Below, one piece after another: positions 50,140 through 60,720 of a stretch of DNA of 64,000 nucleotides. This stretch comes from Plumapathes pennacea (lineage: Eukaryota > Cnidaria > Anthozoa > Antipatharia > Myriopathidae): positions 10,515,170 to 10,579,169 of the forward strand of contig OZ038467.1 of the NCBI GenBank assembly GCA_964036295.1. Reading direction: 5' to 3'. Every line of letters begins with the position of its first letter. Positions within the stretch are counted from its first letter, which is position 1. The position numbers and the translations under genes are program-made. The notes beneath the pieces are model-generated. The model searched no databases, had not been told where the DNA came from, and saw nothing but the letters and a program-made list of their open reading frames with translations.

Positions 50140-51923
50140 GGGTAGGTACAAAACCTGGACCCCCCTATTTGGACCCCCATTTGGACCCCCTTTTGGACCC
50201 CCTTTTGGACCCCCATTTGGACCCCCATTTTTTTAATAACAAAAATAAAATATATATTAATAATTAATGATGATAATATTGATGTAATAATAATACAATT
50301 TCTCATATATAATTAAATGAAAAGCCAATAAAACTGCGTTCTGCGGGCTGCGAGCTGAAAAGTCACTTTAAAAAATTAAAAAGAAAATAGAAAAAAGTCC
50401 GTCTTTTTGTGTTTGCTTCGCTTTGTTTGTCAGCGATTTTTTTCTTAATAGCACTTTTTTTTTGTAGCAACAATTTACAACAAAATATAAAGGGGTCAGT
50501 TTATTTCTTCACACTGGTTGTCTGCTTTATGTCTTTCCTGCAAGGTAAACGTCACTTATTTATTTTATTTTGACCGTCTTTACTTGTGGTTTACTTCGCT
50601 ATACAGTCAACTCACTGTAATCAAGACGCGAAAAAGCGAAAGAAGAATGCAAGTGATTCCAGTAAAAGGCTGTGCAAGTGTGTGTTTTCGCCTGTTAAGT
50701 GTATATACCTGACGGGAAAAGTGACGATATGCATTGATTACTCCCTACTGTCAGGTCTGGTATATTTTATTATTTCCAGGGACGTACCTGTCATCAGGTC
50801 TATTTTCAGGTCTGTTATAAAACTTCGTAAACATCCGGTGTCCGCTTTGAAAGGATTTTTTTTATTGAAATGTTTAATAAAAATGTGTCCGCTGTCCGCC
50901 TTAGAGAGAGTTCAGTTACAGCGGAGAAACAAGTGAAATTCAGCAGGGACCAAATTTGCTTTCCGCCTTTTTAGAGAGTGTCCGCTTAGAGAGAGTTGAC
51001 TGTATTCAAACCAGAAATGCCAGTAAAGGCTGGTTCACACGAGCAAGCAAGCGCAAATGCAAACGCAAGCGCAAGCGACTGGTTCAAACGGTAAAATTTG
51101 TGAAGCAAGTCTCCCGTGTGCCAGGGCCGGAAAGATCCGCTCTACAGGAGTCGTGCAGCGTTTCCGGTTTCACAATATAGTTTGAATCGTACGCAATTTG
51201 TATTGCATAATTCTTATTTGCTTTCTCAAATGTGAAGCAACGCGCGCTTAAGAACCTGTGTTATCGCCAGAAATCCACACTTTAAGGCGGATAACCTTGT
51301 AATTAGTCTGAAGCAAACCGTAACAAGTGTTCTGAGAAACTATCTTTTGGCCCGTCTGAGCGAGTAATTTTGAAAGGCATGAAATTCTGCATTATGTGGG
51401 AGAGGTACTTAGGAGCCTCGAAACGATTATTTGGCTTCATCACCTTCTAAAGTCATTGCTGTTTTGTCACATCAGTTAATAATATGTTATTTTGTTTGAC
51501 TTTGTTATAGAGTGTAATAAATAAATTAGCACGATCTCCCACATCTATTGTTTGCATTCTCTTGTTAAAGTTACTGGATAAAGTGCTATTAAGAAAAAAA
51601 TCGCTGACAAACAAAGCGAAGCAAACACAAAAAGACGGACTTTTTTCTATTTTCTTTTTAATTTTTTAAAGTGACTTTTCAGCTCGCAGCCCGCAGCTCG
51701 CAGCCCGCAGCTTGCAGTTTTATTGGCTTTTCATTTAATTATATATGAGAAATTGTATTATTATTACATCAATATTATCATCATTAATTATTAATATATA
51801 TTTTATTTTTGTTATTAAAAAAATGGGGGTCCAAATGGGGGTCCAAAAGGGGGTCCAAAAGGGGGTCCAAAAGGGGGTCCAGATGGGGGTCCAAATGGGG
51901 GGGTCCAGGTTTTGTACCTACCC
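50140..51923. mobile_element. Nested fold-back element with minisatellite ends, 9-bp target duplication GATTTTTAG
   Basis: Long inverted arms (about 50140-50457 and 51580-51923) begin with GGGTAGGTACAAAACC, then tandem GGACCCCCATTT/GGACCCCCTTTT units (about 6 per arm), then a shared AT-rich stretch and a GCAGCCCGCAGCTCGC-type segment. GATTTTTAG flanks it at 50131-50139 and 51924-51932. Inside is another TIR element (50604-51002). It is non-coding and could fold into a hairpin of more than 300 bp. Confidence 0.85.
50604..51002. mobile_element. TIR miniature element nested in the fold-back element, TA target duplication
   Basis: The ends are CAGTCAACTC and GAGTTGACTG, flanked by TA. The right part has GTGTCCGCTTAGAGAGAG, related in style to the 'attaagcggcc' element at 1740-2144. 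This is a third nesting level. Confidence 0.65.
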
Positions 51924-52375
51924 GATTTTTAGCGCAACATCGTATCGTTGCAACCAGTGTAACACCACCTTAAGTCTGTTTTGTTGTCAAGGGTGACAAG
52001 GGGTTTCGTTGATAACGAGTCATTCACAAATCATCCTTTTTTATTTACATTTTGGAGCAATGCTACTTAACACGAACACAGAAAACGGCAAATAGATAGA
52101 AAGAAACCATAACAGCGAGAAAATTACCGCTGCTTCAAGGTTGGTTAGTTATTAATACAGTAGGGCGACCGCTGACATAATATAATCAGAACCCTGCGGG
52201 AGGGGGTAACCATCCTTACGCAATTCGCTTCCCGTTGTAGACGCCATTTTCTTTGCTGGAGGGTAGTTACCAGGTTACGCGCGGAATGGGATTAATTTTC
52301 TCTATATCAGTGAATGCCATTGTCAGATAGTATTTCACTATATCCGTTAATGTTTGCCTCGAGTTCTGAGGTTGC

Positions 52376-52560
52376 TTGTCCCCATTCCCCCAAGGGTCTG
52401 AAGAGTGCTGGTCCCCATTCCCCCAAGGGTCTGAGGTTGCTGGTCCCCATTCCCCCAAGGGTCTGAAGTTGCTGGTCCTCATTCTCCCAAGGAGCCTGAG
52501 GTTGCTGGTCCCCATTCCCCCAAGGAGCTTAAGGTTGCTGGTCCCCATTCCCCGAGGGAA
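52376..52560. repeat. 32-33 bp minisatellite
   Basis: About six units containing GGTCCCCATTCCCCCAAGG, lying between the two copies of the 3.1-kb element's right end. Confidence 0.85.
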
Positions 52561-53558
52561 CCTCTGGGGGAAGCTGGTAATGAGTCATTCACAAATCATC
52601 CTTTTTTTATTTACATTTTGGAGTGATGCTACCTAACACAAACACAGAAAACGGCAACTAGAAAGAAACTATAACAGCACGAAAATTACCGCTGCTTCAC
52701 GTTTGGTTAGTTATTAAAACAGTGGGGCGACCACTGACATAATATAATCAGACTGCGGGAGGGGGTAACCATCCTTACGTGGGAATTCGCTTCCCGACTG
52801 TCACTGTGTTGCAACCCGCTAAAAGGTCTGGGCCCCAGCGGGAAGAGAAAAGGCTCAGAGGAGAGCTGGGGCAATCAAGAGTTTGGGACTTACTGACATC
52901 ACTCATCTAGAATTCATAATTTGATTATTTAGTTTTTTCTTTTTGATCATGCATGTTACCTCATTGTTGCAAAAGGCCTATAATTCAGTCAAGTGCACTT
53001 GCAGAGTATTTTTGCAGGTTCTGCCAAAGCTACAAAAAAGTGATGAAAGTTATCATAGGGATTTCATTTTGAATATTCCCCCATGCAACTGCACAAATGT
53101 GTTTGTCAGCATGGATGTCATGGCATTTTATTTTCAGCTCAAGGATAAAAACGGGCACATAATGCAAGTGGAACCACTGAAAATATAGCAGATGCACAGG
53201 CTCCGTACATTTTTGGCTCAGACAGCAATGCAATAAAAATTTGGCTTCTTTGCCCTTTTTAAACCATCCCACTCACTTTATAATTTTTAAAGTAGCTAAC
53301 AGAAACTTTCCAAATGACAGATGGGCCACTGTACTAAGCAACACTTGGCATCAATATGGAACCCTCAATAAGAAAAGTTGAATGTGTTGTAATGTATATC
53401 AGTATGTACATACTGAAATGGCTAAAATAAAATAACTTAAAAGAGCTGTCCAGTGAAAATACCATATCCCATTTTTCATACTTTCAGAAGACTGAAAATT
53501 CATATATATGGTAAATATGTGTGGCTGAAGTTTAAAAAAAGTGCAATTCTCTGATTTT

Positions 53559-54183
53559 AAGCTGGTTAAAAAAATCTGTTTCGACAATCTGTTACCCGCT
53601 TTAGAGACCCTTCCTGTAGGGTATTGAGGCTGAATGTTAGCTGTTAGACGAATTACATGTACCCAGACTACATTACCAGTTTTGAGGACTTCTGTGTCTT
53701 CTAACAGCTTTTGTAATAATGCACAGCTCAATAAAAAATAAATAATAAATTTCCTGTAACTTAAAAGATTGAATGAAGTACATGGCTTTGCATAACAAAT
53801 ACTTTTCAATGACTTATCTTAACCTATTCTGTAACTCATTTCACTGACCTACAGTCTAGATGTAAAATTTGATTGAGAATTGAAGCTAGGCACATCTTAA
53901 TTGCAACAACCTGACCATCTTATGCAAAAGTACAAAATTAAATTATGCTTGTGAACACTGCATGCAATATTGCACTTACACAATACACGAGCACTCACAA
54001 TGAGCGACTGGACTTTTTAAAGAACCCAACCATTGACATCATGTATTATTATATTAAGTTTACATTACTTTATCAAATAAAACATTCTAGTGAAACACTA
54101 AAAAAAAACACCACAAGTCATTGTAACCTTTCAGTCCACACCATCCAAGTTTTTTTGTTTTGTAAAAAATGTCATAAAATTAG
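53559..54183. other. Copy B tail without counterpart in copy A
   Basis: AT-rich sequence between the end of A-B homology at about 19325/53558 and the point where homology resumes (38382/54184). In copy A this interval is replaced by the 19-kb satellite-containing insert. No gene is seen. Confidence 0.5.
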
Positions 54184-54235
54184 GCTAAACCAAGCTGAAC
54201 CCACCATGTAAATCTGCACGTTTTGTTTACTTGTT

Positions 54236-54441
54236 AACCCTTTCACTACCAAGTTCAAAATGCAGATTCTCCAAACATTTCAAGAGGAAAATATATGAGT
54301 GATGTAGTGAGAATTGATAGTTTAATCAGCTATCATCTGAGCAAGGTATCAAAAGCAAAGTTCTCCTTACTATATGATATGTTTCTGGTGAAAAACTGAA
54401 GGAGAAAATCGAAGTTGATCACTTTTGGGAGTGAAAGGGTA
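54236..54441. mobile_element. MITE of the CCCTTTNACTCCCAAG family at the RNF34 3' end
   Basis: Starts ACCCTTTCACTACCAAG and ends CTTTTGGGAGTGAAAGGGT, flanked by TA-containing sequence. It lies 26 bp downstream of the RNF34 stop codon and so probably within its 3' UTR. The junction of the segmental duplication (54262/38464) falls inside it. Confidence 0.75.
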
Positions 54442-54467
54442 ACAGTAGAGTAGTCCTGGATTCCTTA

Positions 54468-57296
54468 TCATGATTTGAAGACATGCACAATCCTGGAAAT
54501 GTACTGCCGACAAATTGGACACTCTGTAAGTTGCTTTCCACATGCTATACATGTGACCATGTGACCACACTCAAGCAACACACAGTCTATATAGGCATCC
54601 ATGCATATCTTGCACAGTTCTCTGTCACTGCTATCTCTTCCCTCTTGATCACTGGTACCTACCATAGAAAGCCAGGAAAACATAAACAGGAGTGCAGTGC
54701 ATAGTACTACACTACAAACAATCATGTACTGAAGTGCTAAGGATGAGAGAGGAGGGAAGGAGATATGGTATAAAGAATGTACATACTGTACAATTTATTG
54801 TTTGTGAAGTTGAGCTGAACTCTATATAGGCTGCCAAAACAGATTTCTGCTCGTTGCTTTGTAAGGCCTAAAACATACCATCTGAGAAACTGAGCCAACA
54901 AATGACTTCCATGAGTGACCAGTCAAAAATGACCAAAGAAGTATTTCCTAAATTGTCTTACTTCTTGATTTTTAATAGCTAAATTTTGATTGGACAAAGC
55001 CTGTAACACCATGGAAGTATGGTAGTTTGTCGGCTCAGTTTCTTTCTTTTTTTTTTTCTTTTTTTTTTCTTCTATATATATATATATATATATTTTTTGC
55101 TACACAAAGAAACAGATGAAAAAACCATCTGTTCTTGCAGGCTAAACTTCAAATGATCAATTTCTATTCTTTGTTGTCATCAAAACATAAAAGATCATTC
55201 TCAGTTTCAGCTGGGGCTTTCTTCCACTCAACTGCCCTCCCACCCAAGCAAAAAAAAAAAGAGGATGGGCTCCAAAGTCACAGTTTAGCAGCAGAACAAA
55301 AGCAGACAGTAAAAATACCGTCCTGGATTATTTGCAACTGTGTATACTGTTACGCAGTAAAGTAGACATACTAGTAAAATCAGATTTGAACAGAAAGTAG
55401 ACACTTACCACTAGCATGTTTGGACTTCCAAAGTGTGCGCACACGTTCTAAAAGTTCCACCTTCTCACAGCACCCCTTAAAGTCTACGTAGTTTGTTGTG
55501 AGAATGCTTTTGAGTTCTTTTACAGAGAGGCTTGAGACTTCATCAATGGATTTCAGAACACTCAAAGTCCTTACAGGTTTGAAAGTTTTCTAAAACAAAG
55601 ATAAACATTTTAAGACAAGGATAATAATAATCATATTTAACCTTCACAATCAGGTTGATAAAGTTGCAAGGGTGAAGGTATTACGTGTTTAAAATGATGC
55701 TGTTCAACACAGTCACCCTGTAGCTGATGCTAATGCCAATAATATTATACTGTAGCACTGAGTAACATTTTATTTGTGTGGGGGAGGAGGAACATTGGAA
55801 GTGATTTTCTGTTTTAGTCTTGCATGTCTATAATCATGAGGCAATTGGTCATGGATATTTACCCTTTCAATCCTAAAAGTGATCCTTCTCCTATTTTCAG
55901 TCTTTAATACACATGTCATAGAGTAGAGCACTTAACTTTTGATACATTTTCGTTATGGAGAATTTGTGTGATAAGTCAAAGAGTAATAACAAGATAAATA
56001 TTATTATTCAGGTTTAAATCCTGTCCATCTAAAAGATATACATGCAAGTTTCAATATATTTTTGGTCCTTTCACACAAATTTCCAAACATTGTGGATTCT
56101 GAATCTTACATGCTTCAAATTCTGCAGTATTACCTGTGGAGGATTAGGATTCTCAGATGGAACTCTCGGAGCTGTAGATCCAACTCTTGATGGTTCTCTG
56201 GGCTCCCGTCGAACGCTGCTTCTCTGATGCTGCTGGGGTTGTGTGGTACTCTGTGCAGTACTCTGTCTAGCTGGCATTGCCGTGTTTTGTGCTGCTGATC
56301 TGCCTTCGGCATGAAACAGCACTAACTCAACCAGTTCCTTCTTCTCTTTACAGTGAAGTGTAGAGATATTCCTAGCTCTTAGATATGCCTGTAGCTCTTT
56401 TACTTTCAATTCTATCAGGAACTCCCTATGACCAGCAGGATGTTGTAAAGCCCGGCACGAGAAACACCAACTTGATCTTTCATTACGCTTTCCACCTAGC
56501 TCAAAGCAAGATGTGCAAAAGGTATCCCTGCAACTTTGGCAATGGTTCTGAATAATAAATAAAAATGTGATTATATGCACCTGCAATTTTGGAAGCTGAA
56601 CTGCAATTGGTTGCAGCAACCACAGCTTACAAAAGAAACGGAGCTTCCCGTACAAAACATTGTTTCAATTTGCCAAGTTGTGACTATAATACCCTGTTTC
56701 AAACTGAGGCACAGTGACGAAACGTTTTTCATGAAAATGAGTTTGAGTTGCATGAGAATGAAAACTGATTCGCACTTGACTTCATTCTGAAACAGAGACA
56801 ACATGCATCTCGGAAGTGGCCAATTTGTGGGATCACGCGTCGACCAAGGCGGACGATCTAATGTATATATTAACTGTCCTAGATAATCATAGTAATAGAA
56901 ATTGAATTCCGGTGACAAAGACGGATCAAATAAGGAATGACCCAATACTGTAGTTTGTTTGTAGCTGTTAAGTAGCGGCAAATAAACACATCATTAAGAT
57001 AACCGACAATTTGCCTAACCAAACAAGACAACACAAGATAAAGTACGTACCTTTTTGTTAAAGAAACTGAGACGATTGCTGCATCGCTTGCAGGCCATCG
57101 TCTCCTCGCCTTCGACGTTAATTCCCCGACTCGATACCTGTTGTCGTTCACTTCGCTCTGAAGAAGAACGTGCTGATGCTTGTTCAAAGTAGTTTGAAGG
57201 CGCTCCACGGCCATCAACATTAAGATTATACCGAAAAACTGGCTCTACGTGATCAGAATGGTTCCTCCGACGACCGTTTAGTCCACCAGCACCCAT
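54468..57296 (-). CDS. RNF34: RNF34/RFFL-type E3 ubiquitin-protein ligase, 4 exons, complete
   Basis: Exons 3' to 5': 57051-57296, 56134-56547, 55409-55589, 54468-54658, giving 1032 nt and 343 aa, all in phase. RNF34 and rififylin are membrane-associated E3 ligases that regulate caspases, p53 and receptor traffic in vertebrates. The N-terminal FYVE-like zinc finger uses C69, C72, C85, C88, C93, C96, C110 and C113. SAP-like helical segments lie near residues 123-162 and in exon 3 (SVKELKSIL). The C-terminal C3HC4 RING uses C296, C299, C311, H313, C317, C320, C327 and C330. The protein ends HVFKS, the family's hallmark end. The middle (about 165-220) is Ser/Gln/Pro-rich and probably disordered. 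One ancestral gene probably serves both vertebrate paralogs. The start is the ATG at 57296. Confidence 0.94.
55076..55092. repeat. TA microsatellite with neighbouring T-runs
   Basis: A short TA repeat beside runs of T in the last RNF34 intron. Confidence 0.8.
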
Positions 57297-57492
57297 TCAC
57301 CTTTATGACACATCACATCACACCGGAAAAACAATTTCGATCACCAGAACGAGGCGCTCGCTCATAAGTGAAATCTGCGCATGTCAGACAGTGTATCACG
57401 TTTCTACAAGCGGTTACTCCTTTGGTAGCGCAGCCGTTCGATGAAGAGTCTTCTAGTTGCCACACGTAGAATTGCTTACAGTAAGACTGATC
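57297..57492. promoter_or_regulatory. Upstream region of RNF34
   Basis: Sequence between the RNF34 start codon and the dispersed repeat beginning at about 57493. The promoter should be here; no TATA box is evident. Confidence 0.4.
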
Positions 57493-57661
57493 GAAAGCTA
57501 ACCCCAGGCCCTGGTATGAAGTCAAACACTCTTCAACGAAGTCGGCACACGTGAATGTAAACTATTTCCAGGATGCACTTCAAAAAAGGAATACGAGAAG
57601 GACAAACATTTTGGATGCAAAAGTAAACAAATAAACAAAAATATGGAAAACGAATTATTTA

Positions 57662-57708
57662 ATACCGAGTCATTTCCCTGACAGTCACCCATCCTAGTAT
57701 TAACCCCG
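57662..57708 (-). repeat. 5S rRNA-derived segment (box C region)
   Basis: On the minus strand it reads GGGGTTAATACTAGGATGGG then TGACTGTCAGGGAA, matching the 3' half of eukaryotic 5S rRNA around the internal control region box C. It is too short and diverged to be a functional 5S gene. 5S-derived SINEs (SINE3 class) are the likely source. Confidence 0.6.
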
Positions 57709-58079
57709 CATATCCATTCATAGCAAAAACGAAGCAAACTTCCCCGTCATGACAGGGGTTCTGCTAGTAACTTATAATCAAATCCATAATTCATTGCAGA
57801 ACTGTGCATGTTACTCTCCACAGTGATTTTCCGGCCAAACTGGTGAATGTTTCCAGAGCAATCCTTGTTACCTGGTAGTAAACGAAATGAGTTTGGGAAT
57901 AAACGATAAGCTGTCAGGTTATTGTATATGGGACTACTGGAACCGATGAAAGAAAAAACGAGATTTTGATGACGGGATGACGCAACTTTATCACAAACTC
58001 TATGTCAAAGTTGGCACATTTGACTGTAAACTACTCTTAGACAGTGATTTGCAATTCGAAAAGGAAAAGAAAAGGAGGT

Positions 58080-58540
58080 TTGGTCGCAAAAAGTTAGAAA
58101 GAAAAACCGGGTATCGAACCCGGCCCCATGACACCGCACAGTGATCGGGGGAGAGTTGCCCGGCCCCCAAGCCAGATCGAGGAGCAACCCGCCAACACCC
58201 GTCTACGCCTAGCTTCCAGACCGAACGGGGAGAGATAATTTGGCCCCCAAGCCATAGTAAATTATCCCTTGCCCGGAAGAGCGCAGTAGATGTCAGCCGA
58301 CTTATTAGTAATATGTATCCAGTCAGCTATATAGCCTTTGAGACACCAGGCCCTTCATCCATATGGGATGTACTTTTGTATCGCCGCTCCTTCTATTTCG
58401 AATAACTTCACTGTCCTCTCATAATAACCATGCTTTAGTTCCTTTTACATCCTAAAATCACTTAATATCCGACTTTGAGTTTACATTTACGGCGTCAATT
58501 ATAGGTATGCAAGCTATGGTAGCAGCGCATGCGCAACAGT
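58080..58540. repeat. Diverged solitary copy of the satellite monomer core
   Basis: Matches the array monomer from the CCGRGTAT block through the paired hairpins, CATATGGGATGT, and GCAGCGCATGCGC. It has no minisatellite and keeps an intact B box, unlike the array monomers. Confidence 0.85.
58107..58123 (-). promoter_or_regulatory. tRNA-like T arm / Pol III B box, copy 1
   Basis: The minus strand reads CCGGGTTCGATACCCGG: a perfect 5-bp stem with the TTCGATA loop, containing the B box GGTTCGATACC. A weak A-box match (TGGCTTGGGGG) lies about 55 nt upstream, near 58165-58176. No complete tRNA cloverleaf is present. Confidence 0.7.
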
Positions 58541-59098
58541 ACTTCTGCTTTTTCGTTTTTGATTGTGACTTTGACAAGAGAAATGTCAGGTGTTCGCAAG
58601 ATCACTAGTTGAACCGATGGGATAAGGCTTAATCGTATTTAACAACAAGTGAAGTTTTGCGGTAGAAAAGCACAATTTTCGTGGCGTTTATATCAAGTGT
58701 TGTTCGTTTTCGAAACCAAATCTGCCCTTTAATTTTTTTTTTTTAGCTCTTTGGCATACAGGGTCAGCCTGCTTTGGCACGTTTGACATGTCATTTGGCG
58801 ACTTTTCCGGTTTTACCGACATTTTCCGAGCTTTTATTGAAAGCTAACCCCAGGCCCTGGAATGAAGTCAAGCACTCTTCGACGAATTAAGTCGGCGGCA
58901 CACGTGACTGTAAACTTTTTTCCAGGATGCTCTTGGACGCACTTCAAAAAAAGAAATCGAAAAGGAAACACGCTTTGGTTGCAAAAAAACAAGCAAACAA
59001 ACAAAAAACAAACAAACAAACAAAAACAAAACAAAAAACAAAAACAAAAAAACAAAAAAAAAAAAAAAAACATTGAAATATGGAAAAGGAATTATTAT

Positions 59099-59130
59099 AA
59101 GTACTAACCCCGCATGACCGGGCTTAGCTT
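59099..59130 (-). repeat. 5S rRNA-derived segment (box A region)
   Basis: The minus strand reads AAGCTAAGCCCGGTCATG then CGGGGTTAGTACTT, matching the box A / intermediate element part of 5S rRNA. The box C part retained in the first copy (57662-57708) is missing here. Confidence 0.6.
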
Positions 59131-59532
59131 GTGTTTAATGTTAAATGATCCCTAGCAAAAACCAAACAAAAACTTCTATTTTTTCGGAACACTAAACTTC
59201 CCCATATACGGGGGTTCTGACAATAACCTATAATCAAATCCATAATTCATTGCACGGAACTGTGCATGTTACTCTCCACAGTGATTTTCCGGCCAAATGT
59301 GAATGCTTGCAGAGCAATCCTCGTTACCTGATAGTAAACGAAATGAGTTTGGGAATAAACGATAAGCTGTCCGGGTTATTGTATATGGGACTACTAGAAC
59401 CGGCGAAAGAAAAACTACGAGATTTTGATGACGGGATGACGCAACTTTATCACAAACTATCTTAGACAGTGACTTGCAATTCGAAAAAGAAAACAAAAGG
59501 ATGTTTTGGTCGCAAAAAGTTAAAAAGAAAAA

Positions 59533-59549
59533 CCGGGTATCGAACCCGG
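59533..59549 (-). promoter_or_regulatory. tRNA-like T arm / Pol III B box, copy 2
   Basis: Identical to 58107-58123. In this copy the segment containing the A-box-like sequence and first hairpin is deleted (GAGAGTAACCCGCC). Confidence 0.7.
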
Positions 59550-59959
59550 CCCCATGACACCGCACAGTGGTCGGGGGAGAGTAACCCGCCAACACCCATT
59601 TGCGCCTCCAGACCGAACGGGAAAGGATAATTCGGCCCCAAAGTTATAGTGAATTATCACTTTTCCAGAAGAGCGCAGCAGATTTCAGTTAGGCTTAGCT
59701 TTTGGTCGAAAATCGGCCCATGTTGACCAATATTATAAATCCTTCCAAACTTTCAGGAAACCTTACTGCGACTATAATGAGACTTCAGATATAGTTTTAA
59801 AACTACGCATTTATTTGGTGTAGTTTTGACCGGAAATGGCAGTTTGTTTTGCGAAGTTTGAAGTCTTCCCAGCAACGTCGATATTTCGTTGAAACGTGGT
59901 CGCGACGTCAGACAACCAGATACAACGTCTTTGCATGCAACGTTATATTTCCGACGTTT

Positions 59960-60720
59960 AACAAAACGTTACAATTTGAAGTTGCATCAACGTAGAATTG
60001 TGGTTGTACTGAGCACGCCGATTTCTCCTACTTCCACTCATACGAATATCCCCCAAAACAAAACCAAAATTCAACGTCTCGTCAACGTTATGTTTTCGAC
60101 GTTTAACAAACGTTTGAATTTGACGTTGCATCAACGTAGAATTATGGCTGTGTAAGAACACCAATTTTCTCATAAATCCACTCATCCGAATATCCCGTAT
60201 AGAACCAAAATACAACGTCATTCCAACGTTATGCTTGCGACGTTTAATAAACGTTAGAATTTGACGTTGCATCAACGTAGACTTATGGTTGTGTGACTGA
60301 GGACGCCAATTTATTCTTGATTCACTGTCCGCATATCCCGTATAGAATCCAAAATATAACGTCGTTCCAAAGTTATGTTTGCGACGTTTAACAAACGTTA
60401 GAATTTGACGTTGCATCAACGTAGAACTATTGGTTGTGTGAGAACACCAATTTTCTCATAAATCCACTCACCCGAATATCCCGTATAGAAACCAGAATAC
60501 GTTATTCCAACGTTATGTTTGCGACGTTTAACAGACGTTAGAATTTGACGCTACATCGACCTAGAGTTATGATTATGTGAGGACGCCAATTTACTCTTAA
60601 TTCACTGTACGAATATCCGTATAGAAACCAAAATACAACGTCATTTCAACGTTACCACATCTCAGATATTGAAACTCAGAATTAGACGTTGCATCAACGT
60701 AGAATTGTGGTTGACGTCAT
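59960..60720. repeat. Tandem repeat of about 143 bp, roughly 6 units, ACGTT-rich
   Basis: GACGTTGCATCAACGTAG recurs, with changes, at about 59977, 60121, 60263, 60408, 60549 and 60687. Each unit also has CGACGTTTAACAAACGTT and CGAATATCCCGTATAGAA. ACGTT/AACGT palindromic motifs dominate. It is open in some frames by chance only. Confidence 0.85.

Larger units (their letters stand above)
49686..52795. mobile_element. Copy-B-only composite TIR element, 3.1 kb, 9-bp target duplication GACTGTCAC
   Basis: TIRs of about 70 bp start GGAAGCGAATTCCCACGTAA on the left and, in reverse complement, on the right. GACTGTCAC flanks it at 49677-49685 and 52796-52804; copy A has the single empty site (about 18848-18856). 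A second element is nested at 50140-51923. The right end is present twice (about 52010-52233 and 52577-52795) around 340 bp with a 32-bp minisatellite. No transposase gene is recognised. The insertion separates MFSD1 copy B from its upstream region. Confidence 0.85.
38382..54262. repeat. Segmental duplication: remnant of copy A tail (38382-38464) and copy B (38464-54262)
   Basis: 38382-38464 matches 54184-54262 (from AAACCAAGCTGAAC to TTCAAAATGCAGAT), so it is the end of copy A. At 38464 this joins directly to the EXO5 intron 1/exon 2 sequence that starts copy B. Copy B then runs colinear with copy A through MFSD1. Copy-B-only insertions are about 39498-40257, 43494-43700, 47435-48490 and 49686-52795. 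Confidence 0.85.
57493..59690 (-). repeat. Two direct copies of a dispersed element with 5S-like and tRNA-like segments
   Basis: GAAAGCTAACCCCAGGCCCTGG begins each copy in split form at about 57493 and 58841, and both then share an A/T-rich stretch, a 5S-like segment, ATCAAATCCATAATTCATTG, CAGTGATTTTCCGGCC and a tRNA-like block. The offset between tRNA-like blocks is 1426 bp. Read on the minus strand the order is tRNA-like, about 400 bp spacer, 5S-like. Copy 1 continues rightward into a diverged satellite monomer core (58080-58540). There is no protein-coding capacity. This looks like a composite Pol III-promoter retroelement family or a short tandem of it. Confidence 0.7.

Noticed and set aside
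6592-53558. Copies A and B as mere assembly duplicates of two haplotypes
   Set aside because: Not fully excluded, but a sequence-continuous junction without gaps, truncated EXO5 at that junction and about 19 kb of unique material between the copies favour a real duplication. Read depth would decide.
57662-57708. Functional 5S rRNA gene
   Set aside because: Only about 45 bp of similarity with changes in conserved positions; the rest of the gene is absent.
58107-58270. Functional tRNA gene
   Set aside because: Only the T arm and B box are convincing; no acceptor stem or anticodon arm can be drawn.
59889-60419. Coding frames on both strands over the 143-bp repeat
   Set aside because: They follow the tandem repeat and have no family resemblance or splice signals.
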